Source: a virus. Taken from it: 64,000 nt of DNA. Every line of letters starts with the position of its first letter. Within the stretch, counting starts at the first letter, position 1. The DNA lies in IMG/VR virus record IMGVR_UViG_3300025030_000081, positions 1-64,000 of that record, one strand, 5' to 3'. Under the pieces are notes generated by a model. The model was given only the letters and a program-made list of their open reading frames with translations. It was not told the origin of the DNA and did not search any database. Both the position numbers and the translations under genes were made by a program. Shown here piece after piece: positions 34,315 to 42,336 of this stretch.

Positions 34315-34358
34315 CAGTGCGACAGGCCCGTTTGCCACGGGTACGTTAAACCACACTG
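34315..34358 (-). terminator. Hairpin with T-rich tail on the minus strand
   Basis: CAGTGCG (34315-34321) pairs with CACACTG (34352-34358; one G-U pair), with an inner CCCG/CGGG stem. On the minus strand TTTTATGCGTTTTG follows. It lies between two minus-strand genes and could act as a terminator or attenuator. Confidence 0.55.
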
Positions 34359-34397
34359 CCCATATGGGATGCAAGATTTTTCTTTCAGGAGTGTCGA

Positions 34398-34970
34398 TTA
34401 TCTGCTTTCCAGCAGCAGCTTGTTCATGAGCTGGTCACGCAGAATGGCGATGGTGTGGGCGTAATGTTCCTTGATGGCCTCGATGTTCCTGCGGGTGGTT
34501 TCGATGGGTTCCCAGTGGTGGGGTTGGGTACCGGAGATATCACCATCGATTATGGCGTATTCGGCAGCCAGGAACTCCCCTCTCAGATGGCCTACCAGAA
34601 TAGCTGGCAGAAGCTCGTCCAGAACGATCCCATTGGCAGAGGCGCTGAGTACGGCGCGGAAGTAATTGGACACCTCGATGGTGCCGGCAGTGGTGGTGCG
34701 TCTTACGATCCCGTCATACGCCTCGTACAGCGAGTAATGCAGGGCAGGAGCCACCACGTTCACCAGGCGTACCGTCTCTCCGTTTCTGGTCGTGTTGGGG
34801 TAGATGGTACCGTTATAGGTGAAGTAGCTGGCGGTCACTCCCCGGAGCTTGGCGTTCTGGCCCGCCAGCTCCTGGTAGTCCTGATAGGCCACCTGGTTGA
34901 TGTAGCGGAAGGCTTCGGTGGTGAGTACCCGGAGGGCCATTTCTTTCAGGGAATTTATTGATTCGGCCAT
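34398..34970 (-). CDS. Hypothetical protein
   Basis: A 190-residue protein, helical at the start (MAESINSLKEMALRVLTTEA) with a beta-like middle (YFTYNGTIYPNTTRNGETVR) and a helical end (RRNIEAIKEHYAHTIAILRD). No catalytic motif was seen. It is followed by a terminator-like hairpin. Codon use matches the other replication-region genes. I do not recognise the family. Confidence 0.65.
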   Translation of the reverse strand: MAESINSLKEMALRVLTTEAFRYINQVAYQDYQELAGQNAKLRGVTASYFTYNGTIYPNTTRNGETVRLVNVVAPALHYSLYEAYDGIVRRTTTAGTIEVSNYFRAVLSASANGIVLDELLPAILVGHLRGEFLAAEYAIIDGDISGTQPHHWEPIETTRRNIEAIKEHYAHTIAILRDQLMNKLLLESR

Positions 34971-34992
34971 TGGTCCCTCCGTTGGTTTTGGA

Positions 34993-35349
34993 TCACGCCT
35001 TGGGTGTCAGAAGCTCGGGGTTCTCGTAGATGTTACCAACCACAGTAGACCAAACGTAGGCATCTACCATGTCTTGAATGTCGTCACCGAAGTCACAATA
35101 GAAACCGGCGTATTTGGGTTGCCATGTCACGGTACAGAAACTCTCATCGTCTGAAAGTACATCCCCCTCGTAAATCTCCTTGCTGTTCTTGTCGAGGATG
35201 CCGGTGAACTGCCGCCTAGCAACAAGAGTGTGCCCCTTGTATAAGACGCCTACGGTTAACTCTTCAACCTGCTGCAACGTTAGGACGCTTTCGGTGAGGC
35301 ATCCCGTCTCGTTGTGTTGCTGGATATAGCTGAACTTGAGCTCTCTCAC
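34993..35349 (-). CDS. YopX family protein
   Basis: A GTG at 35349 with GGGGGAAG upstream gives 118 residues and fits the family start. The core RRQFTGILDKNSKEIYEGDVL, followed by CTVTWQPKYAGFYCDF and VVGNIYENPELL, is the YopX signature found in many phages and prophages. Its role is unknown. A longer frame to 35601 lies antiparallel in reading to the helicase gene upstream and is not credible. The gene follows the RecD-like helicase gene with 20 bases between. Confidence 0.8.
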   Translation of the reverse strand: MRELKFSYIQQHNETGCLTESVLTLQQVEELTVGVLYKGHTLVARRQFTGILDKNSKEIYEGDVLSDDESFCTVTWQPKYAGFYCDFGDDIQDMVDAYVWSTVVGNIYENPELLTPKA

Positions 35350-35369
35350 TTCTCTTCCCCCGTTTTGGT

Positions 35370-36686
35370 TTAGCGGCAGTACCGATCCGGCAGGTGTCCG
35401 TAGCAGACAACCTGCTTCGCCGCCCGGGTTATCCCGACGTACAAGAGCCGGGCCACATCGGTGGCGCTCCAGTTCCGGCCGATATCGGCCAGGTCCAGGA
35501 ACACGGTGTCGTAGGTGCTCCCCTGTGATTTGTGGAGCGAGCTGGAGTAGACCGCCCTCAGGTCGAACCAGGTCTCCTTGATCTCGAAGTACTTCTTCCA
35601 CTCCTTCTCAGTAGCCAATTTCTGCATCAAGGCTTTGGCCTGTTTAAAGTCGGTGGGCATGAAGCTGACGTAGGTGTGATCCAGTTCGATCATGCGCCCC
35701 TGGACACCGTAAACAGTGGTGTCCTGGGGGTTGATCCCGGTGATGGTCACCTCGGAATCGACCGATCGGCTGTAGCTGCTGTTGCCCTTGATGAACTCGT
35801 TGGTGACCACAACCTCGCCGGTTCTAAATCCGGCCGGTAATCCCAGGGCTTGCCGGATGTGGCTGTTGTACTCCTGCACCCGCTCGTTGGTCCAGGCCAG
35901 TACCCGGCTAGTCGACGGCTTCCAGTTCGGATCCTTGAAGGAGCTTTCGACCAGATGCTGGAAGGTGGGCCCGTCCACGTGGATCACGTCCTGCTTGTTG
36001 TACTGGATCGGCTGGAAGTTGCCGCTTTCAACGGTGCGCCTGAACTGGGTTCCGGTAGCCAGGATGTGCCCGCTATTCCGGACAATCTCGTCCAGGGACA
36101 CCTTGGTGCATTGCAACGTGTCCATGGCGGAAAACTGCTGTCCGACCGGTGCCAGCTGGTACTTGTCGCCGATGTAGACGATCTTGGCTTTGGCCTGCTG
36201 CTTGAGGATCTCGCAGATGATCGAGTGCAGTTCCTCGCTGATGAAGGAGGCTTCGTCGATGAAGACCAGTGGGGCGATGTTGTCGAACGACGAGAATGCC
36301 TGGGCGCCACCGTTGGAGAAAGACAGGTTGGTTTTGCCTGTCTTGATGTCGTTGGTCACCTTCAGCCCCAGCAGCGAGTAGATCGTGCTGAGCTGGATGT
36401 CATCCCGGATGGCCAGCAGATCGGCCAGAAAATCGTCGATCACGTTGACCGCCTTGTTGGTGGTGGCGGTGATCTTGATGTCGAATTCCTTGACGTCCTT
36501 TTGCAGCAGCAGGCAGTACGCCTTGTACTTGGCGTAGAAAGTCTCCAGCAGGTGCTTGATCAGGAAGCTTTTGCCGGTACCCGCCGCACCCTGGACGACG
36601 AAGAAGTTCTCCTCACCCACCAGAAAATCCAGAAAGGCATTGGTGGCTTTTTGCTGATCTTGGGTCAGCGTTATGTTAGGTGGCAT
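35370..36686 (-). CDS. RecD/Dda-like DNA helicase (N4 gp37 position)
   Basis: A 438-residue superfamily 1 helicase. Walker A is QGAAGTGKSFLIKHLL near residue 33, Walker B is LVFIDEASFI, then VYIGDKYQLAPVG (motif III type), and the C-terminal motifs SLHKSQGSTYDTVFLDL and LLYVGITRAAKQVV (motifs V and VI). Size and order fit Dda/RecD2-type 5'-3' helicases that start or drive phage replication. It overlaps the small gene upstream by 11 bases. The conserved set leaves little doubt about ATPase and helicase activity. Confidence 0.92.
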   Translation of the reverse strand: MPPNITLTQDQQKATNAFLDFLVGEENFFVVQGAAGTGKSFLIKHLLETFYAKYKAYCLLLQKDVKEFDIKITATTNKAVNVIDDFLADLLAIRDDIQLSTIYSLLGLKVTNDIKTGKTNLSFSNGGAQAFSSFDNIAPLVFIDEASFISEELHSIICEILKQQAKAKIVYIGDKYQLAPVGQQFSAMDTLQCTKVSLDEIVRNSGHILATGTQFRRTVESGNFQPIQYNKQDVIHVDGPTFQHLVESSFKDPNWKPSTSRVLAWTNERVQEYNSHIRQALGLPAGFRTGEVVVTNEFIKGNSSYSRSVDSEVTITGINPQDTTVYGVQGRMIELDHTYVSFMPTDFKQAKALMQKLATEKEWKKYFEIKETWFDLRAVYSSSLHKSQGSTYDTVFLDLADIGRNWSATDVARLLYVGITRAAKQVVCYGHLPDRYCR

Positions 36687-36951
36687 CGTCTTGAACTCCC
36701 AGTAGTTTGATCATCTTCTGTTCACGATACTCTTTTTGCGTGACGGTATGTATTACTACGTCCGGCTTGTCGTCCGTGAAGACAACCGTTGAACCGCCGG
36801 AATGCCGCTCGATCGGTTCCGCCTTTTCCAGGGCAGCCAGGAGCGCTACGCCGTCTTTGTAGGGGAGGATGATGTTGAAGTAGTAGCCGAGGCTGATCGT
36901 CATATAGGACACGACCACGTCGAGTTCCGAATTGGTAGGAGTTTTAGCCAT
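36676..36951 (-). CDS. Hypothetical protein upstream of the helicase
   Basis: A 91-residue protein (MAKTPTNSELDVVVSYMTIS, YYFNIILPYKDGVALLAALEK). It overlaps the helicase start by 11 bases and the gene before it by eight, so three genes are coupled. A mixed alpha/beta fold is likely. No family was recognised. Confidence 0.68.
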   Translation of the reverse strand: MAKTPTNSELDVVVSYMTISLGYYFNIILPYKDGVALLAALEKAEPIERHSGGSTVVFTDDKPDVVIHTVTQKEYREQKMIKLLGVQDDAT

Positions 36952-37687
36952 GACCTACTCCCAGCAGGGTATCCATGCTGTCCCTCTGGTACTGCTCCCT
37001 GGTTATCACCGGATAGTGGGCGCCCATGGTACATGCGTAGTAGACGCTGTCGTCTTCGACATGCACCCCACCGGTCTTGTCGGCCTCTTTCAGAAAACCG
37101 ACGGCGATGGGGTACTGCCCCTGTGCCAGTACGAGATAGCGCTTAAGATTGGTGAGGATCTGGGCGATGCCACTCGTGACTTCCCGGGCGTAGTCGACCT
37201 TTGTGGTGAAGGCTTTGACGATGTCTTTGCGCTCCTGCAGGATCTCTTGGTAGACCTTGTTGTTCTGGTTCCAGTCTTCCAGGCCGGCGGCTTGTTGAGC
37301 CACGGTGTCCTTGATCTTTGCGAACTCTGTCGCGGAATACGCCGGGGTGCTCTTGATGTCCGGCCGGTAGTAGTCGTTCTCGGGCATGGGTTCGAGGACC
37401 TGGACGCCGTTATCGGTGCGCGTTCTCCACAGCCCTTTTGCCGTCATGAGACGGATGATCTCTTCGGCGTCCTCGATTTTGAGGAAACCCCAGTTGCCTA
37501 TTTTGTAAAGGACGGTGTCCGGCTTGCTGGCCGCCGTTTCCGGTTTCGGTCCCGGGTGGGGCGGCAGCAGACTGATCCCAGCATGGGCGCACTCCAGATC
37601 GATGGTCTGCAGGTACCTTTCCGAACCGATCGGAATAGCGAGGATCTCTTCGTGGGTGAGGTCGGCTAAGCGTTTAAGGGGTTCCAT
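36944..37687 (-). CDS. Hypothetical protein of the replication region
   Basis: A 247-residue protein. The N-terminal part has LKRLADLTHEEILAIPIG and a Pro-rich piece (LLPPHPGPKPE), the middle WGFLKIEDAEEIIRLMTAKG, and the C-terminal half is helical with many Gln (DTVAQQAAGLEDWNQNN). It is encoded between the vWA-type protein and the helicase in tight spacing. I do not recognise a domain. Confidence 0.7.
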   Translation of the reverse strand: MEPLKRLADLTHEEILAIPIGSERYLQTIDLECAHAGISLLPPHPGPKPETAASKPDTVLYKIGNWGFLKIEDAEEIIRLMTAKGLWRTRTDNGVQVLEPMPENDYYRPDIKSTPAYSATEFAKIKDTVAQQAAGLEDWNQNNKVYQEILQERKDIVKAFTTKVDYAREVTSGIAQILTNLKRYLVLAQGQYPIAVGFLKEADKTGGVHVEDDSVYYACTMGAHYPVITREQYQRDSMDTLLGVGHG

Positions 37688-37698
37688 TTATGGCTCCG

Positions 37699-38868
37699 TT
37701 ATTTTTTCAAGATGTTGTAGTGGATCACCCGGCCGTGGTCGCATTTCCAGGACGGATCATCGTGGATGATCCAGAGCAGGGGGATGCTGCTGTTCTTGGG
37801 TGACGTCTTGGTAAACTCGCCGTCGGTGAATACCAGGATCAGCGTCGGCCGGTGTTCGGCCACCCAGTCATGGACCGGCTGGATCCTCGTTCCCCCGCGC
37901 CCGACGAACTTCAGTTCCTTGAACGGGTTCTGGTCTTCCCGCAGCTCCTGGGTGCTTTTCAGCACCGTGTTGAAGTCGATGACCGTGATCTTCTTCGGGT
38001 GCATGGTCTGCTGGATTTCCGCGATTTTGGTGATGAAGACATTGAACTCCTCGTCCGACACGGAGCTGGAAGAGTCGACCGCAATGGCGATATGGGGCAG
38101 CGCTTCCGAATGGGCAACCGGCATGTAGTGGTCCGGCAGGAAGCGCTTGTTCGGGCGCCGGAACGAGTAGTCGTCGTTGGCGAAATCGGTCAGGTAGTTC
38201 TGCAGGATGATGTGCCAGGGAAGTGGCGGGTTCAGGGTATTGGCCAGCTCGATCTCGACCTCGCCAGGTATGCTCCCCGGAGGCTGCTTGGCCAGCTTTG
38301 CCTGGGTTGTCGCGCGCAGGATGATGGTGGTGACTTCGTCCTGTCCAACGGCCTGTCCCGGTGCAGCCTGCTCCGGGTAGCTGACGTCGGCCCCGTTCAT
38401 GCCGCTACCGTTATCCGTGCATTGCTTGAGGATGTTGCACTTCTCGGTTTCCGACTTCTTGTAGATGATGTCGTACACCTGTTCCGTGTTCATGCCATCG
38501 TACTTGTGGTCGAGCAGGCCGCCCTTGGGCAGAGCGTACTTGGCCGTGTCCAGGAAGCCGTTGATGACGTAATCGGCGGCGATGTTGTACCACTTCGGAT
38601 CCCGGTCACCGCGGCGGTGCATGTGATCCAGCGCCACATGGAGTACCTCGTGGGCCAAGAGGCCGATCCGCTCATTGGGTGTGAGGTCGGTGAAGAAGAT
38701 CGGGTTCACCAGCAGGGATCTGCCATCCGTCGCCGCGGATGGTATCTCCTCGGTGATGAGCTGCTTCATGGAGAAGAGGATGGTGGTGTAATATACGGTA
38801 TTTTTCTGCATCATCAGCGTGATCTTGGCTATCTTCAGGGCGTCTGCCGCATCCTGCAGTATGCACAT
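37699..38868 (-). CDS. vWA/metallopeptidase-like protein (N4 gp25-like)
   Basis: The ATG at 38868 with AAAGGAG five bases ahead gives 389 residues. The N-terminal half has HEVLHVALDH, an HExxH metal site of the DUF2201 type; the C-terminal half is a von Willebrand A fold with the metal-binding DxSxS in AIAVDSSSSVSDEEF and LVFTDGEF. In N4 this protein pairs with a MoxR-type ATPase, here at 40315-41322. Such pairs act as chaperone-like machines for metal or protein complex assembly; the phage target is unknown. Confidence 0.85.
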   Translation of the reverse strand: MCILQDAADALKIAKITLMMQKNTVYYTTILFSMKQLITEEIPSAATDGRSLLVNPIFFTDLTPNERIGLLAHEVLHVALDHMHRRGDRDPKWYNIAADYVINGFLDTAKYALPKGGLLDHKYDGMNTEQVYDIIYKKSETEKCNILKQCTDNGSGMNGADVSYPEQAAPGQAVGQDEVTTIILRATTQAKLAKQPPGSIPGEVEIELANTLNPPLPWHIILQNYLTDFANDDYSFRRPNKRFLPDHYMPVAHSEALPHIAIAVDSSSSVSDEEFNVFITKIAEIQQTMHPKKITVIDFNTVLKSTQELREDQNPFKELKFVGRGGTRIQPVHDWVAEHRPTLILVFTDGEFTKTSPKNSSIPLLWIIHDDPSWKCDHGRVIHYNILKK

Positions 38869-38884
38869 ACTGGCTCCTTTAGTG

Positions 38885-39268
38885 TTACAGTTTTTCAAAC
38901 CTTCCCTTGGCGCCCCTCTTGACCGTCGGCTTTGGTTCCGACTTGAGCAACCGGTACTGGTCCTTTTCCCCTTTCCATGCCAGGTCAGCGTCCTTCCTAT
39001 CCTGGTCGGTGATCTCTCCCCAGAACTCGTCCAGGGCGAGCTGCACCCGGGCGAAGAAGCGTTCCGTCGCCAGCAGGTACTCGTCCTTGACCCTTCCCTT
39101 GATGTGGCGGTCCACGGCCTTGATCTTGTAGAGGATATCCTTGACCTCGGCGTGCGGCATGGAACCCCTGTTGAAACGGGTCTCCAGATCGGTGAAGAGC
39201 GCGTCCCCCATGGCCAGTAGCGCCAGGGAACGGGAGTCTTGCTTACTTACCATAATTTCGATCTGCAT
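38885..39268 (-). CDS. Hypothetical helical protein
   Basis: The start at 39268 has GAAGGAG eleven bases upstream and gives 127 residues. The protein is helical and basic at its end (KPTVKRGAKGRFEKL). The middle includes VKDILYKIKAVDRHIKGRVK and an aromatic helix with ALDEFWGEI. It is located between the vWA-type gene and a zinc-ribbon gene with short spacing. No family was recognised. Confidence 0.66.
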   Translation of the reverse strand: MQIEIMVSKQDSRSLALLAMGDALFTDLETRFNRGSMPHAEVKDILYKIKAVDRHIKGRVKDEYLLATERFFARVQLALDEFWGEITDQDRKDADLAWKGEKDQYRLLKSEPKPTVKRGAKGRFEKL

Positions 39269-39273
39269 TAAAT

Positions 39274-39534
39274 CTATGCTCCTTCGGGACTGTGGTGGTT
39301 GATGAGCTCGTGGGCGTGGAGGGACAGGAGTCGGTCCTCCTCGGCATTGAGACGCGCCTGGTAGGCGTAGCGGGTTTCCCCGTTGATGTAGAAGAACCAT
39401 TCGTCGGCCGTGTAGTTGACGCCGTCGTGATGCCGGCTGCCGCACCTGACGCAACAGAAATGCCTGACCCGTTCAGCATCTCCGGCGTCGCGATAGTAGC
39501 TGAACTTGCTCATCTGGGTTCCGCAGCATTCCAT
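39274..39534 (-). CDS. Small zinc-ribbon protein
   Basis: An 86-residue protein with MECCGTQM at the start and HFCCVRCGSRHHDGVNYTAD in the middle, giving two Cys pairs that may hold one zinc. The rest is helical (RYAYQARLNAEEDRLLSLHA). It could bind nucleic acid or a protein partner. It is part of the same minus-strand operon. Confidence 0.68.
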   Translation of the reverse strand: MECCGTQMSKFSYYRDAGDAERVRHFCCVRCGSRHHDGVNYTADEWFFYINGETRYAYQARLNAEEDRLLSLHAHELINHHSPEGA

Positions 39535-39553
39535 ATCGTGATTCCTTTGTTGA

Positions 39554-39937
39554 CTAGATTTTGGTAGTGATGAACGGCGCTTTAACTTTCTCGATCAGCG
39601 AGACGACGTCGGGCGAGTCGATCTGGGCGATGACCAGGGCGTTGAACACGCTCGAGTCACAGTATTGGGATGGCGCGCTCACTTCCGTTTGGGTTTTGCG
39701 GAGATACGGCAGGATTTCAGACAAACCGACTTTGCCCATATCTTTGTGGGCAGCATCCAAGTACGCCCGAAGGGTCTTGTTCATGGTTCTGATGGACCTC
39801 AAGGCGAGTTTCGCTGCAGGTGTGTTTTGTTCGTCCTGGATCATGTTTAACTCATTTTGCTTCTTTTTGGCAGCTTCCCGGAGTTCTTTGCAGATCTGGG
39901 TGGTCAGGGCGGTCAGTTCGGTTTTATTTAATTTCAT
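39554..39937 (-). CDS. Hypothetical helical protein behind a structured leader
   Basis: A 127-residue helical protein (ELTALTTQICKELREAAKKK, AKLALRSIRTMNKTLRAYLD). The C-terminal half contains SVFNALVIAQIDSPDVVSLI. It follows a 141-base leader with mutually exclusive hairpins (39990-40045), so it may be controlled at RNA level. No known family was recognised. Confidence 0.68.
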   Translation of the reverse strand: MKLNKTELTALTTQICKELREAAKKKQNELNMIQDEQNTPAAKLALRSIRTMNKTLRAYLDAAHKDMGKVGLSEILPYLRKTQTEVSAPSQYCDSSVFNALVIAQIDSPDVVSLIEKVKAPFITTKI

Positions 39938-39989
39938 CTTTGTTTTCCTTTATTGGGTTAGTGGTTTATTGTTTATCGCCTTGCTGCCT

Positions 39990-40045
39990 ACGGGATTTCC
40001 TCGTTCAGGAATACAATCCCGTCGCCCAAAGGGCTCGGGGATTCC
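39990..40045 (-). promoter_or_regulatory. Candidate two-state RNA leader
   Basis: Read on the minus strand there are three arms: AAUCCC (40043-40038), ACGGGAUU (40022-40015) and AAUCCCGU (39997-39990). The middle arm can pair with the first, closing a hairpin with GCCC-UUU-GGGC inside, or with the last, closing a hairpin with UUCCU-GAACG-AGGAA inside. Both are strong and they exclude each other, the layout of attenuators and riboswitches. The downstream gene starts at 39937. No ligand or leader peptide is proven. Confidence 0.45.
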
Positions 40046-40078
40046 ATTCCTTCACTCGAAAATACCTACGGCAGCCGG

Positions 40079-40294
40079 CTAATCGGGTTGGGCTTTGACC
40101 CATTCCAAGGCGGCCAGATGTTCCCGCTCTTCCTTTTCGTACCCGTCCAAAATGGCTTGGCAGGTTTCACCGCTCTCGCCATAAAGTTCCTGCATCTGTT
40201 CAGGGGTGCGACCACGAAACGCCGCCCTTGCTCTTGCACCATTGTCTCCTTTAGTGCATTCCAGAATGCAAATTGCTTTTTGTTTCGGCGTCAT
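40079..40294 (-). CDS. Hypothetical helical protein
   Basis: A 71-residue protein (TPKQKAICILECTKGDNGAR, RGRTPEQMQELYGESGETCQ). The short helices and the KQKAICIL start resemble small phage DNA-associated proteins, but no family is recognised. It follows the MoxR-type gene with 20 bases spacing and precedes the structured leader. Confidence 0.66.
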   Translation of the reverse strand: MTPKQKAICILECTKGDNGARARAAFRGRTPEQMQELYGESGETCQAILDGYEKEEREHLAALEWVKAQPD

Positions 40295-40314
40295 ATCGAT
40301 TCCTTTATGATTGG

Positions 40315-41322
40315 TTAGAAGATCTCGGATGCGACCGCGTGCGCCCAGTCACGGATGGCCGGAACCTGGAGCAGTTCCTTCTTGCGCTTCAGGGTTGCCC
40401 GGATCGAGGTGGTGCCGAACTCCAGCGGCAGGCGCTTGACGTACTTCATCAGGATGTCGGCGCTGGCCTCGTCGATGTAGGAGGCGACCATGTGGCTCAC
40501 CGCGTAGAGCAGGGCCGGATCGTCGGGAACGGTGATCCCCGTGGGATCTCGCTTGATGTCGTTGATGCTGGGGAGCGAGGAGCAGTAGCTCAGGTAGGCG
40601 TTGAACTCATGGGCGATGCCGGCCGACAGGGTGCCGATAAGGATGTCCAGCATCCCGAGGGATACCTCCCTATCCTTGATCAGCTTGGAGGCGAATTCCC
40701 AGGTCCTGGGGCACGAGAAGGTGGTATCGTTGTGGTTGGGATCGAAGTTGTGCAGGTGTTCGGGACGACCCTCTATGTAGCTGACGATCCTGTGGTCGAT
40801 GCCGTTACCGGTGGCCCACTCGATCCAGAGGCGCGCGTCGACGTCCAGCTCCAGGTGGATCAGGCGGGACTGCATGGCCGTGCTCATCCGGTTCACGATG
40901 GCGCCGTCGGTCACCTTGTTGCCGGCGCAGACGATGGCCACGTTCTTGTGCAGATGGTGGCTACCAACCTGCCGGTCCAGGACGAGCTTGTAGGCTGCAG
41001 CCTGGACCGCCAGCGGAGCCGAAGGGAACTCGTCCAGGAACAGCAGCCAGCCGTCGTAACCGTCCGGTGGGGTATCCAGACCCTGCAACGGGAAGTGCTC
41101 CGGCGGGGCGTAACCCATGCGGGATCCGTTATGGGTGGGGAAACCGCAGAGGTCGGTAGGGTCGCACTGGGACAGGCGGAGGTCGATCACCTTGAGCCTG
41201 AACTGCTTGGCTATGCCACGGATGATGTCGGATTTGCCGATGCCCGGGCTTCCCGCGATATAGGGAACCAGGCCGGCAGCGAGTATGGTGACTACTGATT
41301 CCTGTAAGTCTTTCGAGTTCAT
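40315..41322 (-). CDS. MoxR-type AAA+ ATPase (N4 gp24-like)
   Basis: A 335-residue AAA+ protein. Walker A is AGSPGIGKSDIIRG near residue 24, Walker B lies in DGWLLFLDEFPSAPLAVQ, and sensor elements follow (VAIVCAGNKVTDGAIVNRMS, the usual asparagine strand and Arg). The C-terminal lid is helical. In N4 the same type of gene lies beside the vWA-type protein; here the partner is at 37699-38868. The pair likely remodels a protein complex; the target is unknown. Confidence 0.88.
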   Translation of the reverse strand: MNSKDLQESVVTILAAGLVPYIAGSPGIGKSDIIRGIAKQFRLKVIDLRLSQCDPTDLCGFPTHNGSRMGYAPPEHFPLQGLDTPPDGYDGWLLFLDEFPSAPLAVQAAAYKLVLDRQVGSHHLHKNVAIVCAGNKVTDGAIVNRMSTAMQSRLIHLELDVDARLWIEWATGNGIDHRIVSYIEGRPEHLHNFDPNHNDTTFSCPRTWEFASKLIKDREVSLGMLDILIGTLSAGIAHEFNAYLSYCSSLPSINDIKRDPTGITVPDDPALLYAVSHMVASYIDEASADILMKYVKRLPLEFGTTSIRATLKRKKELLQVPAIRDWAHAVASEIF

Positions 41323-41363
41323 GGTATCTCCGAATTCCGAATTGGTTATTGATTTTATGAAAC

Positions 41364-41376
41364 CCGCCGGAGGCGG
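41364..41376 (-). promoter_or_regulatory. GGA-triloop hairpin
   Basis: On the plus strand CCGCC (41364-41368) and GGCGG (41372-41376) pair over the loop GGA. Stem and loop size fit an N4-type vRNAP promoter on the template strand for leftward transcription. On the minus strand GTTTCATAAAAT follows, so a weak terminator is the alternative. It touches the stop codon of the ASCH gene. Confidence 0.35.
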
Positions 41377-41892
41377 CTATTCTCCAGGTTCGCATACCTG
41401 GCAGGTGTCGTGCCGCACCGCCTCTGCCAGCCGGAAATTGTTCAGGTTGACGTCGAAGAGACCCTGAGCACCCTTAGCCGGAACAGGCTTTTCAAACGCC
41501 CGCACTTTTTCCAGTTGCCATGCAAAGCGCCCAGGGCTGAAGTCTCCGAACGGATAATCGCCGCCGATCTGACTGAGCGACATGGTATCGGTGCGGACAC
41601 AATCCACCAGTTGGACAACGCCAAGTGCTGCACCAAACGGAAGATCGTCAATCCCTATGAGCGCTTTGGGGATCAGTGTGTCACCGTGTAGAGGGGCGAG
41701 TCCCCTCTGAAAATCTTCCTTGAACAGCGGCCCAAAAAGGTAATCCTTCAGTTTGTACTTAGGAAGCCCACCTTTGGCAGCGTAGATCACGATAGGGCCG
41801 CGATACCGAGTTGCCCACGACCTGGTTTCAAACCTCTTGGCACCAGTGAAAATCAGAGATGCCCATGGTTGCCACAAGCTAAGCCCTTTCAT
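41377..41892 (-). CDS. ASCH-domain protein
   Basis: The start MKGLSLWQPWASLIFTGAK at 41892 gives 171 residues. The N-terminal LSLWQPWA, GAKRFETRSW and RGPIVIYAAKG are the ASCH-domain (PUA-like) signature, implying RNA or modified-nucleoside binding. Later parts include GVVQLVDCVRTD and GRFAWQLEKVRAF, usual for phage ASCH proteins. The purine-rich leader GGGGAGGGGG is the probable ribosome site. Confidence 0.87.
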   Translation of the reverse strand: MKGLSLWQPWASLIFTGAKRFETRSWATRYRGPIVIYAAKGGLPKYKLKDYLFGPLFKEDFQRGLAPLHGDTLIPKALIGIDDLPFGAALGVVQLVDCVRTDTMSLSQIGGDYPFGDFSPGRFAWQLEKVRAFEKPVPAKGAQGLFDVNLNNFRLAEAVRHDTCQVCEPGE

Positions 41893-41971
41893 CTTCCCCC
41901 TCCCCAAATATCCCCAGCCGCACAGGGCAGAGGATGGTTAATTGTCTTTGTGCTGCGGTCAGTTTTAACCA

Positions 41972-42319
41972 TCAGTACACCTCGTAAAGGAGCTGCGCGA
42001 TGAACTCCTTCATCGCCTTGTTGGACCACTCCTTCATCTTCAGGCGGGGCATGCGGATCAGGATGGCCGGATGGTCATACATCATGACGTGGACCAGGGT
42101 GCGCTTCCTGTTGACGAAGGCCGTCCAGTCTCGGCCCTTGGCGCAGTCCATCGATTTAGAGACCTGGTCGACCTGCAGGTTGTAATCCAGCTTCAGGCGG
42201 ACTCGGCGTTTGATGGGTACCTCTTCTTCCACCGGGATGAGAACACCCTCTAGCTGCATGTTTTCGAGCTCTCTTTTTGTCCGGTCTGTCAAGCCTGCTG
42301 CATCGATTCTGTACAGCAT
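41972..42319 (-). CDS. Hypothetical protein downstream of the ligase/HNH locus
   Basis: The ATG at 42319 with GGAG upstream gives 115 residues. The middle is beta-rich and basic (IKRRVRLKLDYNLQVDQVSK, WTAFVNRKRTLVHVMMYDHP), the end helical. It starts 18 bases after the stop of the HNH gene. This short distance is consistent with that HNH stop being the original stop of the ligase gene. No domain was recognised. Confidence 0.68.
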   Translation of the reverse strand: MLYRIDAAGLTDRTKRELENMQLEGVLIPVEEEVPIKRRVRLKLDYNLQVDQVSKSMDCAKGRDWTAFVNRKRTLVHVMMYDHPAILIRMPRLKMKEWSNKAMKEFIAQLLYEVY

Positions 42320-42336
42320 CTGGGTCTTCTCCTTTC

